This document shows positions 12,373-24,973 of a stretch of 64,000 nt of DNA, one piece after another. The stretch's first letter is position 1; every line of letters starts with the position of its first letter. This stretch comes from Capsicum annuum (taxonomy: Eukaryota; Streptophyta; Magnoliopsida; Solanales; Solanaceae), in NCBI RefSeq assembly GCF_002878395.1, contig NC_061119.1, positions 47,200,284 through 47,264,283 of the forward strand. The letters run 5' to 3'. The position numbers and the translations under genes are program-made. A model generated the notes under the pieces. That model made no database searches, was not told the DNA's origin, and saw only the letters and a program-made list of their open reading frames with translations.

Positions 12373-13912
12373 TGTTTCGTAAGATATGAAAATATGAAAT
12401 TTTTTAAGGTTATTTTGTAAGAGAAGATGTATTTTGGGTATGTTTTGCATAAAATTGGGGTTTGGATGCTAATTTTGTTAAAAAGGTGAAAAATAGTGCT
12501 TTTAGCTACTTAATTGATCAATTTTGGATGTTCATGACACTTTTTGAATTGTTTGTGACCAAAGCATATGATGAAAGTTGAAGATTTTAAGCTTGGTTGC
12601 AAGTGTTGAAAGGCCTGACACTTATCTATGTCTACATATGGACCACATGTAGCGTATGTAGTCTGCATAAGACTAGGGTAAGTGTTGGAATTGAAGACTT
12701 GTAGATCCAGAGAGTAAAAGAGTTTAAAAAATAATTTACGGCACTTACTAAGTCAACATGTGATTCGTATATTGTATATGTGGACCGCAGTGGGCAAAGC
12801 ATGTGTCAAAAGTCCAAAATTTCAAGAGAAGACCTGCAGGAATTTTGGGTCTGGGAACATGCGGTTACTAGAGGCGCCAGCTTCAGGCCACATGTACTAC
12901 ATGCGCCCAAGACCACGCTGCATGTGGATACCACATGTAACCACCAAACATTTTTTGTCCCTTTTTGTTTGGACTTTGGTTTTAGGTTTTCCTCATATAC
13001 TATAAATATCCCTTATGTGTTTTTTAGTAAAAGTTACGCACTCTTGATACTTACAAACATATTTATATTTCGAGATTCGATTTTTGTTTTGAAATTATCT
13101 TGTATTGATTTCAGTTGATTAATTCTATTACGATTTTGGGTTTTTACCTGTGGTTATTGTGATTTTATCTTATGTTTTCAATCATGAATGTTGTTGATTA
13201 CTTCACAAGCATGAGTTGCTAAAAACCCTTAGCTATGGTTATAGAAACCTTGGCGGATTGCCGAAGAAAAGGAATTGTTGTTGTTGTTTTGAACCGATAC
13301 CCTTGAATGCGTTGTATTATTTTAAATTTAAGAGTTATCTTAGCGGTTGTAAATGTTAGGATCCCACCTAGATTTTTGCTACTTACTCCAAAAGAGGAGT
13401 AGTGACCAGGAAAAGATAATGACAATAGTAATTTGGAGTTTAGCTATCGATCGATGCTACTAAGTTTTATCTAAGTAAGATGGTTAGATTTAATCTAATA
13501 ATTAGAGACTCAAAATGTAATAGTTAACTAGGATCAAGATAAGGGTTAGTAAGGCGACATCCTAAGACTCAAAATAATGCATGCAAAAGACTGTAGAAGG
13601 TACATAACTTATTGAATATGCATGCAAGTTATTGGGTTGGTTCAAAAAAGCATGAAAAGCCTACAGAGTTGAGAATCTAGGGGAACACAATCCTCGTATT
13701 CACCTATGACTGAATACAACTGAAGTTTATATTTACTTGTAGTTCGATATTTCTACTCGTAAACCCCCATTTACTTTTCCAGCTTTGCCCGTTGATTACA
13801 ACAACTGAGCGCCACGATTCCATATATTCCCTTGGGATTCGACCCCAACCTTTGTTAGGTTACTATATTTGGCAACGATCGTATCATCTTCAGAGTGGAG
13901 GTGTAGCTTGGA
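12373..13912 (+). mobile_element. LTR-like fragment H (family uncertain)
   Basis: About 1.5 kb with no coding sequence. It has a TATA box (TATAAATA, 13001-13008) and ends in 'gggattcgaccccaacc' and 'ggcaacgat' (13825-13880), sequence typical of the U5 end of some plant gypsy LTRs (Athila/Ogre side). The left edge is a guess at TGTTTCG. The right edge is set by the LTR of element C. Short inverted words around CCACATGTA occur at 12640-12950. It could instead be more than one fragment. Confidence 0.45.
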
Positions 13913-15834
13913 TGCCACCGCACGACCCAAACTAGGGCCTTGCCATAACGGTTATCTCAAGCCCATCATAGACTGGATACCACCCCATCGCCTAACCTTA
14001 TGAGCATAAAATAATAATAACAATAATGTGGAAGCCAATAAACAATAATATGAAGATGGATAAATAACTCAATGAAGCTAAGAGTCAAAACAATAACCAA
14101 TCAACCCACATCTGTCCATAATAGCCTCTAAAACCGGAATACCAAACAGGTTGGGACGTGCCCCCGACCATAACTAAAAGAATTCTAAAGTACTGAGTCA
14201 AAAATAAAAGAATATAAAAATGATAAGGCCTTTCGAAGGACTCATCACTTTGCAATAACTCGACAAATGGGCTAATCCACCTAATTCTTCACAAGGGTAA
14301 AAGAAGATTCTTCGGACCCTACATTATAAAAGAATGTAGCATCCTATGACGGTCATTGGGATAAGCATGGCATGTAACTTAGGGAAAGTGATAAAATAAA
14401 TCCCATTTCCAAAGTTAGTCAAAACCAGATTCACACATTCATGCATACATATATAAGATGCCGGGTTAGGGAAGAAGGTTTAAGCATGAGATTTAAAATC
14501 ATTATTATAAACTTTGTAGCTCTATCTATTATAAGGGTACCCACGGGCTGTATGGATTCATCTCTCCCTGCTGAAAGGATCCTCGTGTGTGTTAACAACA
14601 TAAAACGGAGAAATCTGAGGAAAGTCCAAATCCACTGAGGCTCCAACCACTCCAAATATATATATAATGTGTGAACTATGCACACGGTCATAAAGAACCC
14701 CACGCTGGCAAGCGTAGTTTCTAGTATCATTACCCTCGGGACCTTCACCTTCTATGATGAGCTACACAATCCACTTTAAGCCCAAATTAAAACCATTTAC
14801 ACACATTTTCATACATCAACCAAGGAGTCTTTTAATTAGGCATTTGTCGTTGGTATCATCATACCAATTAAAGTTAAGCTTGCAAGCCAATTCCATTATG
14901 CCATTTCAAAACCAATTAGTCAATTTGACTCCAAAGTTTTCAATTCAAAACCAATCCATGGCCACCAAGGCCTTTCAAAATCAATTTATGTTTCATTAAA
15001 CTTTTATGGAATGAAGGGTATCAAAAGTAAAGTAGATTATGTGTATATTAATGTTTCAAAACTAATTTCACAAGTTGGGTTGAGGTTAAAGCCAATTTCA
15101 AACTATTAAGCCCTAAAATTGGGGGAAACCTATGTCTCCCATTCCAATTCCCTCACCCATGCATTTATTTAGTTTAAAATCATGAGAATAAAGCATAAAC
15201 CACCAATTCAAAATCATGGGAATTTAAAACATGTAACAACCATTTCAAATCACTTAAACCATATTCAAAACCCAAACATTAAACCACATGGACAATAATT
15301 AAATGCATGATTTTATATAAAATTAATTTAGGAAAGAGTTACATGCTTGAAACACGCAAGGATTTGAATTTAATTTGAAGTTTGGAGCCCGGATGATGAA
15401 TGGACAATGAAACCCTTGAATGTTCTTCATTTTTTTGGTTGAGAGTGTAATAGGGGGATTTGATCTTTGAAAATTGACGAGAATGGGACTATTTTATGTT
15501 TTAAAGTCGTACAAGTGGTAAAAAGATCAAAATCTCCTCACTCCAAGTCCAAAAAAATAAGCCCGGATGAAAATTACCCCTTGGAATGGCACGCTAATAT
15601 CGCAGAGGTTATCTTTCATGCCACACCAATATCGCAGAGGGTAACCTTTCTGACATGATGATACCGCGTACCCTCACTACCTCGGGGTCCCAATTTGACC
15701 TCGAACCCTTTCTAAAAGTTCCAAAATTTTCATTGAACACCTTTTTAATATTCCTAATCACAATTGAAGTGAAAAATTGATATCACACACAGAAGGGTCA
15801 AGAATAAAATAACGAAAATCTTAAGGGTCTTAGA
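13913..15834 (-). mobile_element. 3' LTR of chromovirus C (left side in the window)
   Basis: 1922 bp. It matches 24370-24973 plus 33434-34641, the other LTR, which element B split. In sense (minus) it starts about TCTAAGACCC (the other copy has TGTAAGACCC). Repeated 'aatatcgcagagg' words lie at 15590-15680. A hairpin with arms CTACATT/AATGTAG lies at 14319-14339. Element C has no matching target duplication: TTGGA on the left, GCACC on the right. Confidence 0.88.
14319..14339 (-). other. LTR hairpin 1, element C 3' LTR
   Basis: Perfect 7-bp arms CTACATT/AATGTAG around a 7-base loop, about 410 bp from the LTR's sense end. Same arms as the D and E LTRs. Confidence 0.6.
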
Positions 15835-15850
15835 TTATCACCCCTAAGAT
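15835..15850 (-). other. Polypurine tract of element C
   Basis: The minus strand reads ATCTTAGGGGTGATAA directly before the LTR start. Confidence 0.6.
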
Positions 15851-15960
15851 CATGATTCTCCAAATAATGAGTTAGGACACTTTTAGCACGAGAATAGCAA
15901 GAATACACCATAATCAAATATTGAACTCAAAATTTGACACGAGAAAACAAAACTCATGCC

Positions 15961-17232
15961 TTAATTACTTTCATCCAATACGGGGAACAAGAATGGATAC
16001 TTGGAATTCATGTCTTCCTCAGGTTCCCATGTAGCCTCTTCTACCTTTTGGTTTCTCCAAAGGGCCATCACTGAAGCTACATTCTTAATTCTCAATCTAC
16101 GGACTTGCCTATCCAATATCAATTGGGACTTTCCATAAGACAATTAATCCATAACACCAACATACTCAATAGGCACAATCAAGGAAGGATAATCCATACA
16201 CATTTTTAGAATCTGCATATGAAACACGGGATGAATAGAACCTAAACTCGTAGGAAAATGCAAATCATAAGCCAAATTCCCAATTCTCTTTAAATCCAAG
16301 TATGGACCAACATAACGGGGATTGAGCTTCCCCCTTTTTCCAAATCTCATAACTCCTTTCATAGAAGACTCCTTCAAGAATACACAATCATTCACTCTGA
16401 ACTCCAACTCTCTATGCCTTACATCCACATAAGACTTTTGGAAACTTTGAGCAGTTTAAAGTCTTTCTCTAATTACCATTACCTTTTTTATGGATTGGTG
16501 AACCAAGTAAAGACCAAAGAACCTAGTATCCCTACCTTTAAACTATACAATAGGAGACCTAAATCTCCTACCTTAAAAAGCCTCAAAAAAAGCCATCTGA
16601 AATGCTCGAATGGTAATTATTGTTGTATAAAAATTCAATGAGTGCAAGTGATCAAGCCAACTAACCTTAAAGTCAATCACATAGGACCTTATCATATCCT
16701 CTAAGGTCTAAATAGTCTGTTCTGTTTGTCCATCCATTTGCGGGTTGAAAGTTGTGCTAAGATTCACCTGAGTACCCAAACCTTTCTAAAATAAATGCCA
16801 AAAGTTAGATGAAAATTGTGTACCTCTATCTGAGATGATGGACACTGCATACCGTGTAACTTCACAATCTCTTGAATGACTAACTTCTCATAATCCTCTC
16901 CGGAGTAGTTAGTCCGCACAAACAATAAGTGAGCGGACTTAATCATCCTATTCATAATGACCCAAATTGAATCATACTGATTGCGGCACTGCAAAATACC
17001 CATGATAAAATACATATTGATCATCTCCCACTTCTACATGGGTAACTCTATCTCTTGAGAAATGCCACTAGGCCTCAAGTTTCCAACCTCGACTTGTTGA
17101 CAAACCATACACTTAGTAACAAATTTGCTACATCCCTCGTCATATTATTTCACCAATAGATGTCCTTCAAGTCATGATACATCTTGGTCGAACCTAGATA
17201 AATTGTATACCTGGACTCTTAAGCCTCAGTCA
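15961..17232 (-). pseudogene. pol: Pol remnant of chromovirus C, integrase and chromodomain part
   Basis: The minus strand gives the HHCC region (STKMYHDLKDIYW ... near 17120-17190), an integrase core from about 17030, and an SH3-like C-terminal part (RFGKRGKLNPRYVGPY, 16144-16428). It ends with a well kept chromodomain (ALWRNQKVEEATWEPEEDM) before the stop at 15961. The first catalytic Asp of the core is Tyr (INMYFIMG). Solo LTR D is inserted just upstream of the HHCC region. Dead. Confidence 0.9.
17228..17232. repeat. Left target duplication of LTR D
   Basis: AGTCA, identical to 20506-20510. Removing D plus one copy joins the pol sequence in the same frame (RILT|EA). Confidence 0.9.
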
Positions 17233-17585
17233 TGTCACAACTTGAGACTATCCCATAGTTGTAACACCATGCTTTGAACCACAAGTGATCCCAAGTTAAC
17301 CCATGAACTGACATGATACTTGAGCAACTAATTTAGAATTAATAAAATAACTAAATTTTCTATGTAAAAACTTAATCATGACATAATCTAGATAAATAAA
17401 ATATTGATAAAGTTTATAATCTGATAAAACTGAAGGGAGAACGGGAATTTACATTTCATGACTCTTAATGACTATCTATGAAGCCTCTACTATACTGACT
17501 ATAGATAGTTGGGACATTTCTCCAACCACCACTAATCAATACATATGAATGATAAAAATAAAGTATAGGAACTACAACTGACTGG

Positions 17586-17729
17586 GTCCCCAAAATAGGA
17601 GAACCCATTACTTAGGGGTTGAAAGCTGCAACTATCTGATTATGATGTATAGGCTACAACTAGTACCTACATTATGAGACAATGTAGCACATAGACATAT
17701 ATGTGGATTAGTACTTTGGAATGTACTGA
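17586..17729 (-). other. LTR hairpin module, LTR D
   Basis: Read on the minus strand: hairpin 0 at 17708-17729 (arms TCAGTAC/GTACTAA with one G-T pair), hairpin 1 at 17667-17687 (CTACATT/AATGTAG, loop GTCTCAT), and hairpin 2 at 17586-17604 (GTTCTC/GGGGAC held by two G-T pairs, 7-base loop). Confidence 0.6.
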
Positions 17730-18303
17730 GTAAGTAGGGACAAATGCAGTACTTAAAATTGAATATATACATAATCTTAACAACATGCATGCTAAGTGCT
17801 AGTAGACTCACCAAAAGTCTAAGATAAACTGAAAGCTGAAGTATCTTAAAACATGAGTAACAAACATGATCTGATAAGCTGGTGAATCACCACACTTAGT
17901 TTCTTAAATCTTTAGTTTTGTAGAATAAGTAGAACTGAAGCTGGAAAGAGGTAAAACATGAATACTATATGTATATCTCATGTAAGGATGAACATGTTGT
18001 AAAACTATACTGAGGATCATGTATGAATTTTGGGTCTAAAACTATGGGATGTAAATTGACATAACTCGAGGATCTGATTATACCAATATACTAAGCATGA
18101 ATGCACGAACATACAAAACCAGACATAATATGTACTAAGATGATTTGATTAACTGAATAATTGATGCCTGTATGACTAAATGATTGAAATCTAAGTAAAA
18201 GTATAGCTAATGGCTATACAGTGAGTATTTGATATCTGAACATGGACTAACTAATTAATGAACGCTGAATATCTGATGACTGAATACTTAATAACTGGCA
18301 TCA

Positions 18304-18435
18304 GAATACTGATTAATTAACATCTGAATACTGATTAACTGGTATTTGTATACTGATTAACTGATATCTATATACTGATTTACTAATATCTATTTACTAA
18401 TTAACTGATAGTTGTATACTGATTAACTGATATCT
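18304..18435. repeat. 22-bp tandem repeat, about six units, in LTR D
   Basis: Units resemble GTATACTGATTAACTGATAT plus CT, with point changes. They lie in the variable middle of the LTR. Confidence 0.85.
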
Positions 18436-20505
18436 GAATGCTTATCATGTAATACTGAACTGTACTTAGTTTGAATAACTGGACTCAAATTGTGGGAGGT
18501 ATCATGTGAACGATATGCCCTAATTTGAGCTAATTGGGGTCCAACCTGCAACCCTAGTTAGAAGAGTTACAGTACCATGCCACGAGTACTAGCACTAGCT
18601 GTGTGGATCCACTAAACTAGTGTCTCAAAAGAATAAGGAGTCACCCTCTACTGGCAGATTCTCTCATGAGATATGTGTCAACCCTCAACTGGTAGGAAGA
18701 CATCTCAAACCTACACTGGCTATATAGTTTTGGAACTTAGGGACTACTACTAAAGGTCACACCCTCTACTGGTAGGTGAGCCCCCATCCCTGGTATCGCT
18801 CGGTGTAAAATCCTACTCCTAACTGAACTGACACTGGAGCTGGACTGAACTAAACTCAACTAAAAATTTTTACATAACTGATAGTGCTCATCCTGATCAT
18901 AAATATCTGAGTAAATAATAATATTCATGGTTTAGTTGAAGTTATTACTTGAAATATTTGAAATCATGTAAAACACGTAGGTATCAGGTGTTCATAACCC
19001 TCCAACACTGAATGACCATAAAGTATGATATTAACACTTAAAACTGTAGGATGGGAATATGTTAAACATAAGAAATCAACATGATTACACGGATAAATTC
19101 ATAAATTAGGGGGTTTAACATGAAATTCACTTGAATATGACGTCGGAAATTGAAACTTGAAGAATGAGATAACATCACTATCCATGTATTCATACTTGGA
19201 CAAGAATTGAGTTCAAATCACTAAGGAAAAGAATAAAATAAACCCATCTTGAACATATGCATCCCACATACCTTAATTGAATGAATTTTTGAGGAAATAT
19301 GAAATTGGAACTTGATCTCTTGAATTCTTGAGGAAGAAAGCTTGAATATTGGGACTTGAACGCTGAACTTATGAAATAAACTCTATTCTTGATGTTTTCT
19401 TGAAGATTCTTGAACATTGAAGCTTAAACTCTTGATTTCTTGGGGAAAAGAGTTTGGATTTTGTACTTAGGAAGGAAAGGGTTTTTGTGAGAGTTGATTT
19501 GAAGAAGATGGGAAAATAATGCCCTTTTGGGTGTTATAATTCATGCCTTGGACGTTTGGGATTGAGGGAAAAGGACCAAAGTGCCCCTTCACCCTTAAAA
19601 AGCTGAAACAGTAAAGGAATAAACCTCGCATCATGCCCATTAGTCTGGGGGAGTAGCCTCCCTACCGCCCTCCTTATCTGTGGGGAATAATCTCCACGGA
19701 GTGGGATTATTCCCTACCCTTAATGCCTCTCTCAAAAAAGGCCATAACTTTTTGCTCGAGTATCAGATTAAGGCAAAATTGGTATCGTTGGAATCTAACT
19801 CAATTATCTATCATTTCATGGATTTTTAGCTGAAAAAATCCACATTTATAAATGGTTATACACGTTCAAATTTACATCAGCTAGGATACAATCACTATGC
19901 CCTAAGAAAGGAAACTTCTAAATTCTAAGCTTAGTCACTCTTCTCAAATACTTCCTCAACCATACTTTCCCTCTTGAATATTATACTCATTTATTCAAGT
20001 TGAAATTTTCACATGGGCATATATAACTACTCTAGCCAAAGTCTGAGTTGAACTACAAACTCTCACTATGTTCATATCCAACTCAAAATCACACGGTACT
20101 GCACATAACACCATAACACTAGTCTGAACTATGAATTCAATACCCAATACATTTTCACAACTTCTCATCTCAAGAATAATTCTTCTTACCACTTCAACAA
20201 CTAAGTTCAACCTCTTACAATGAATTTACTAACGCACAATGTAGCTAAAAAATTCCACATATAAAAAACGTTATACGCGTTAAAAGTTGACCCTTGTAGA
20301 ATCGGATACAAAGATTTGACCGAATTAAAGGCTCTTATCTCAACTTTGCTCTAAGTGGTTTCTATGAATATTTTTTACCTTATAAGAACTTAACACACTA
20401 GGATAAATATCATGACACATGTACTAACATACAAATCATGGTATTAAATTTTACACATAAAAGAACGACGGTTAAAATTCTAGCCTAAAAATGAGGGGTT
20501 TTACA

Positions 20506-22650
20506 AGTCAAAATCCTTTCTTGTAATCCATCTACATTAGGAACACATAACCTACCTTGGTACCTTAAAATACCATCTCCCCAATCCTGAAAGCCATAAA
20601 CTTTTGATGACCCAAATCATCCTTAATCTGCATAAGTATACGATCCAAAACTCGTTTCTCCTTCACCTCAACACCAAGAGATAATTTAACTACTTATTGA
20701 GCAATGACTCCCCCATTCTCAGACTCCAGAAGACGAAGTCCCAAGTTAGACAGTCTGTGAATGTCCTTTTCTAATCCTCTTTTCTCCTCACCCACATGGG
20801 ATAAACTCCCCATAAACAACCTACTAAGAGTATCAATAACAATAATAGCTTTACTTGGATGGTAGTGGAGATTTATGTCACAATCCTTAAGCAATTCAAG
20901 CCACTGCCTATGCCTAAGATTCAACTCTTTCTAAGTAAACACATACAATAAGCTCTTATGATCAGTGTTGATATCCACATATACTCTATACAGATAATGG
21001 CGCCAAATCTTCAAAGCAAAAACCATATCTGCCAATTCCAAATCATAGATCGAATGATTCTTTTCATAAACCTTAAGCTGTCTAGAATTATAGGCTACAA
21101 TCTTACCACACTACATTGAAACACAACCCAGTCCCATAGAGGACGCATCACAAAATATAACAAAACCATTAGTTCCCTCGGGTAGGGTCAAAATTTGTAC
21201 AAAAGTCAACTTATGTTTCAACTTCTCAAAACTTCCTTTATAAGCATCGAACTACCAGAACTTAATCTTTTTTTGAGTTAACTTCATCAACTGAGCAATA
21301 ATAGACAAGAAAATCCCCTTAAATCTCCTATTATACCTTGCCAAACCCAAGAAGCTCCTAATATAAGTTTGAGTCATGAGTCTAGGACACTTCTTAATCA
21401 CCTTAACCTTTGGTGGATCCACCTTGATCCTCTCACTAGAAATAAAAATCCCCAAAAAAGTTATAGCATTTAGCCAAAACTCACACGTACGAAATTTAGC
21501 ATACAACTTCTACTCCTTAAGAGTTTGCAACACAATTCAGAGGTGATTGACATGATCCTCCTCACACTTAGAATACATCAAGATATCATCAATGAATACT
21601 ATCAAAAACAAGTCTAGGAACCGCCTAAATAACATGTTCATAAGATCCATGAATGCAGTTAGAGCATTAGTCAATCCAAATGACATCACCAAAAACTTAT
21701 AGTGACCATATCAAGTTTGAAAAAAAGTCTTGGGAATATCAACCTCCCTAATTTTAAGCTGATGATAACTTGAATAAAGATCAATCTTAGAGAAACATCT
21801 AGCACCCTAAAGCTGATCAACAAGGTCATAAATCCTAAGAAGAGAATACTTATTCTTAATTGTAACCTATTCAACTAACGATAGTTTATACACATTCAAA
21901 GAGACCCATCTTTATTCCGCACAAACATCACTGGAGCACCCCATGGAGAAACACTAGGATGAATGAACCCTTTATCAAGAAGTTCCTTTAAATTCTTCTT
22001 AAGATTCTTTAACTCAGTCGAAGACATTCTATAAGGAGAAATGGAAATAGGACGAGTATCGAATAGAAGATCAATCCCAAAATCTATGTCCTTTTTGGGA
22101 TGAATTCTAGAAAAATCATTGGGAAAGAATTTAGGAAATTCATTAACCACAGGGATAGGTTGCTAAGGACTTTTAGTGTCAAAATCCTCAACCCAAACTA
22201 GATGATATAAACACCTCTTTGAAATTAATTTTTGAGCTCTAAGATAGAAATAAATCTCCATTTGGGTACTAAGGAACTCCCTTCCCATTCTAATATCGGC
22301 TCATTAAGAAAGTGAAAACTGATATTTCAGGTCCTACAATCCAGAGATGCATAGCATGAATAAAGCCCGTCCATGCCATGGATCACATCAAAATCTACCA
22401 TACACAACTCTATCAAATCCACTAATGTCTGTTTATGAAAGATAGGCACCATACAACCCTTATAGATTTTTCTAACAACTATAGAATAGCCCATCATGGT
22501 AGACATAAAAAAGGGGTTAGAAATACTCTCGAGATCAAAACCAAATTCACAGCCACATTAGGGGTCACATAAGAACGAGTAGAACCCGAATCAAGCAAAT
22601 AATAAACATCATAGGAAAAAATCTATAATATACCATAACAACATCTAAAG
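20506..22650 (-). pseudogene. pol: Pol remnant of chromovirus C, protease-RT-RNase H part
   Basis: Minus-strand order: protease YYLLDSGSTRSYVTP near 22560-22610 (Asp-Ser-Gly kept); RT start [13 protein letters not shown] and [15 protein letters not shown] (21896-22150); frameshifted RT palm and thumb (21252-21880); and RNase H with the tether HRQWLELLKDCD (20694-20924). Many TAG/TGA stops and frameshifts. It runs into the AGTCA duplication of LTR D, after which the integrase continues. Confidence 0.9.
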
Positions 22651-24162
22651 ATGCCTCATAGTACTAGTGAGTATAAAGTGCCTAAAGATGATTTTAGTCA
22701 GTGTTGGTTCCAAAAGTAGTTCCCTTTGGTGTAGGAGCTCAAGATGTGGCTATCAAAACTTTATTAGCCCTAGTGAAAACCCTGGCTGGAGGATTATATC
22801 TCTGCATATGACCAAGCTGACCATAATTATAATACTCATTCCTTCCCTTCTTATAATAATCAGTATAAAGCTTTCTACAAAAATGACAAGAAGGATAAGG
22901 TAGGGCTAATTGAGATCCACTAGCCTGAGACTAGGCACCCTATGTCTTAGGACTACCTCTAGCTTGAGAACAACGATCACTTAAAGTCTTAGGATAAGGA
23001 ACACTAGTAGGCAAAAAGAATTTCCCAAATTCTTCTTCTTAGTCCATTGTCTACCGTCTCTCCCACAATTTTGATGACCCCCACCTTGCTTTGAATATCT
23101 AAACTTCTTATTTTGCCTCTTTCTAATCTCTTCCTGTATATTCTTTTCATTCTCAACCTACTGCATATAAACCACAAGTCTGGATATATCCATATCATTA
23201 TTCAATATTGTAGCCTTACACTCCAATACAAGTCATGCTTCATAGTCCATTATCTACTATCTCTCCCATTATGGTGTTAACCCTTACCTTGCTTTGAATA
23301 TCTAAACTTCTTATTTTGCCTCTTTCCAATCTTGTCCTATATATTTTTTCATCCTTAACCTGCTGCATATAAACTATAAGTCTGGATATATCTATATCAT
23401 TATTCAATATTACAACCTTACACTCTAATACAAGTTATGAGATATCCCAGAAGTAAATTTCCTCATTCAAGACCTAATAAAAGACACTAACTCAGGATCA
23501 CAATGATATCAATTGATGAAATTTTAGAGCATACTCTTTAAAAGTCATCCTACCTCGCTTCAGGATAACAAACTCTTCAACTTTATCTTTCTTAAACTCC
23601 TGATGGAAGAAATGATCAAGAAAGGCCCCTAAAAAGTCATCCCATAATGCCTGCTTAGTATCATCACCCCTTGTTGCTTTCTATTCCACATACCACTTTC
23701 AATTGAGAAAAAGCAAACTCCATACCCTCAATATCAATAGTATGCATTACGTTGAAAATCTTCTCCATCTCATTTATAAAACCCTACAAATCCTCATCAA
23801 CCTTAGAGCCTATAAAGGTTGGGGGATTCATCCTAAAAAATTGGCCAACTATATTGACCTCAAACAAAGAAGAAATAAAACCAACACAGTCACACTGGTG
23901 GAGTGAGATGTCACCAACTCAGTAAATAAGTGAATAGACTGGTGTAACTCTGCATTAGAGATATCTTCCTGAGGTAATGAAGAATTAGTTTCACCAACAT
24001 AGAAAGACAGAGGATGACTAGTAGGGATAGGTGGAACTCTATGTAGAGCAGCACCATCAGGAGCAGAGGCCCTAAACCGGTTACACACTCCATACATAGG
24101 GCGAGTTCCTTCCACATTATCCTCAGGTAGTTTCTATGAATGTTAAATGTTTGAGGAGGCAT
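22651..24162 (-). pseudogene. gag: Gag remnant of chromovirus C
   Basis: The likely start is the ATG at 24162 (MPPQTFN...), followed in a shifted frame by VEGTRPMYGVCNRFRASAP. A Gag block (NPPTFIGSKVDEDL, EMEKIFNVM) lies at about 23700-23840. The tail MDISRLVVYMQQVE lies at about 23150-23200 and is repeated by a 203-bp tandem duplication. The knuckle reads YNYGQLGHMQRY near 22796-22836, with all three cysteines changed to Tyr and the His kept. Confidence 0.88.
23041..23446. repeat. 203-bp tandem duplication inside element C gag
   Basis: Unit 1 is 23041-23243 and unit 2 starts at 23244. Both begin AGTCCATT and share 'accttgctttgaatatctaa' and 'gcatataaac...aagtctggatatat'. The units have diverged by scattered substitutions, so the duplication is not recent. 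Confidence 0.9.
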
Positions 24163-24350
24163 AATTTGAAATGAAAGAAATTCTAAAGTTAGAGAAGTTT
24201 CATAATATTAGACTCTATAGACCAAATAGATCACAAGAAAGAGAAATATTCATAAATGCATTATAGCCTCCTTCTTATATGTGTGGCATGCTACACACCC
24301 AAAAACGACTCTACTTGACACAACTATGAGGACAACCAATGAGTCTAAAT

Positions 24351-24367
24351 CATGCTCCGATACCAAA
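24351..24367 (-). other. Primer binding site of element C
   Basis: The minus strand reads TTTTGGTATCGGAGCATG beside the LTR end, a variant of the initiator tRNA-Met site. Confidence 0.75.
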
Positions 24368-24369
24368 AT

Positions 24370-24973
24370 TGTCACCACCTAATCCAGGGGCTGGACGTGA
24401 TAGGTATCTCAAGCCTATCATGGACCATAAACCACCCCCATCGCCTGACCTCATGAGCATAAATTAAATATTATAACAATACATAAGCTAATAAATAGTA
24501 TTAAGAAAATAGAAAAATAACTCAATAAAGCTAAGAGTCAAAATAATAACCAACCAACCCATATCTTTCCACAATAACCTCTAAAATAAAAATACCAATC
24601 ATGTCGGGGCATGCCCCCGACCATGACCAAAAAATCCAAAAGTACTAACTCAAAAATAAAAGATATGGAAATGATAAGGCCTTCCGAAGGATGGAGGCTC
24701 ACTACTTCACAACAACTCGATAGATGAGCTAATTTAATTAACACTGCACAGGGGTAAAAATGTATCTTCAGACCCTACATTATGAAATAATGTAGCATCT
24801 AGGATGGTAGTGGGATAAATACTGACATGTAACTCAAGAAAAGTAATAAAATAAATTCCATGTCCAAAGTCAGTCAAAACCATATGCATATATATATATA
24901 TATATATATTAAATGACAAAGTTTAGGTATGAGATTTAAAATCATTATCCTGGACTGTGTAGCTTTATCTATT
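24370..24973 (-). mobile_element. 5' LTR of chromovirus C, first segment (split by B)
   Basis: Starts TGTCACCACC on the plus strand and follows 13913-14527 of the sister LTR until element B begins. Hairpin 1 is at 24775-24795 (CTACATT/AATGTAG). A strong inverted repeat GTCGGGG/CCCCCGAC lies at 24603-24622. An (AT)n tract lies at about 24888-24910. The last five bases (CTATT) are probably one copy of B's target duplication. Confidence 0.9.
24775..24795 (-). other. LTR hairpin 1, element C 5' LTR
   Basis: Perfect 7-bp arms CTACATT/AATGTAG, sense loop ATTTCAT. The loop differs from the sister LTR (CTTTTAT) while the arms are identical. Confidence 0.6.

Larger units (their letters stand above)
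17233..20505 (-). mobile_element. Solo LTR D (3273 bp) inside element C integrase
   Basis: Starts TGTCACAACTT and ends TTTTACA on the plus strand, with exact AGTCA duplications. No gag-pol is inside. The orientation is minus, judged from similarity to LTRs I, E and A. Internal features are a 22-bp tandem repeat (18304-18435) and three hairpins at 17586-17729. A block shared with other LTRs, the 'gtgggaggtatcatgtgaacgatatgcc' region and the Y-shaped 'catccctggtatcgctcgg' region, lies at 18490-18810. The long stretch 17690-20500 has no plausible gene. Confidence 0.92.

Noticed and set aside
12780..13118. 112-residue open frame as a small host gene
   Set aside because: It lies in LTR-like fragment H, overlaps another frame, and has no domain, codon pattern or splice context. 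Chance frame over a TATA region.
18304..18435. CRISPR-like array
   Set aside because: 22-bp units are directly adjacent with no unique spacers, in a plant LTR. Plain tandem repeat.
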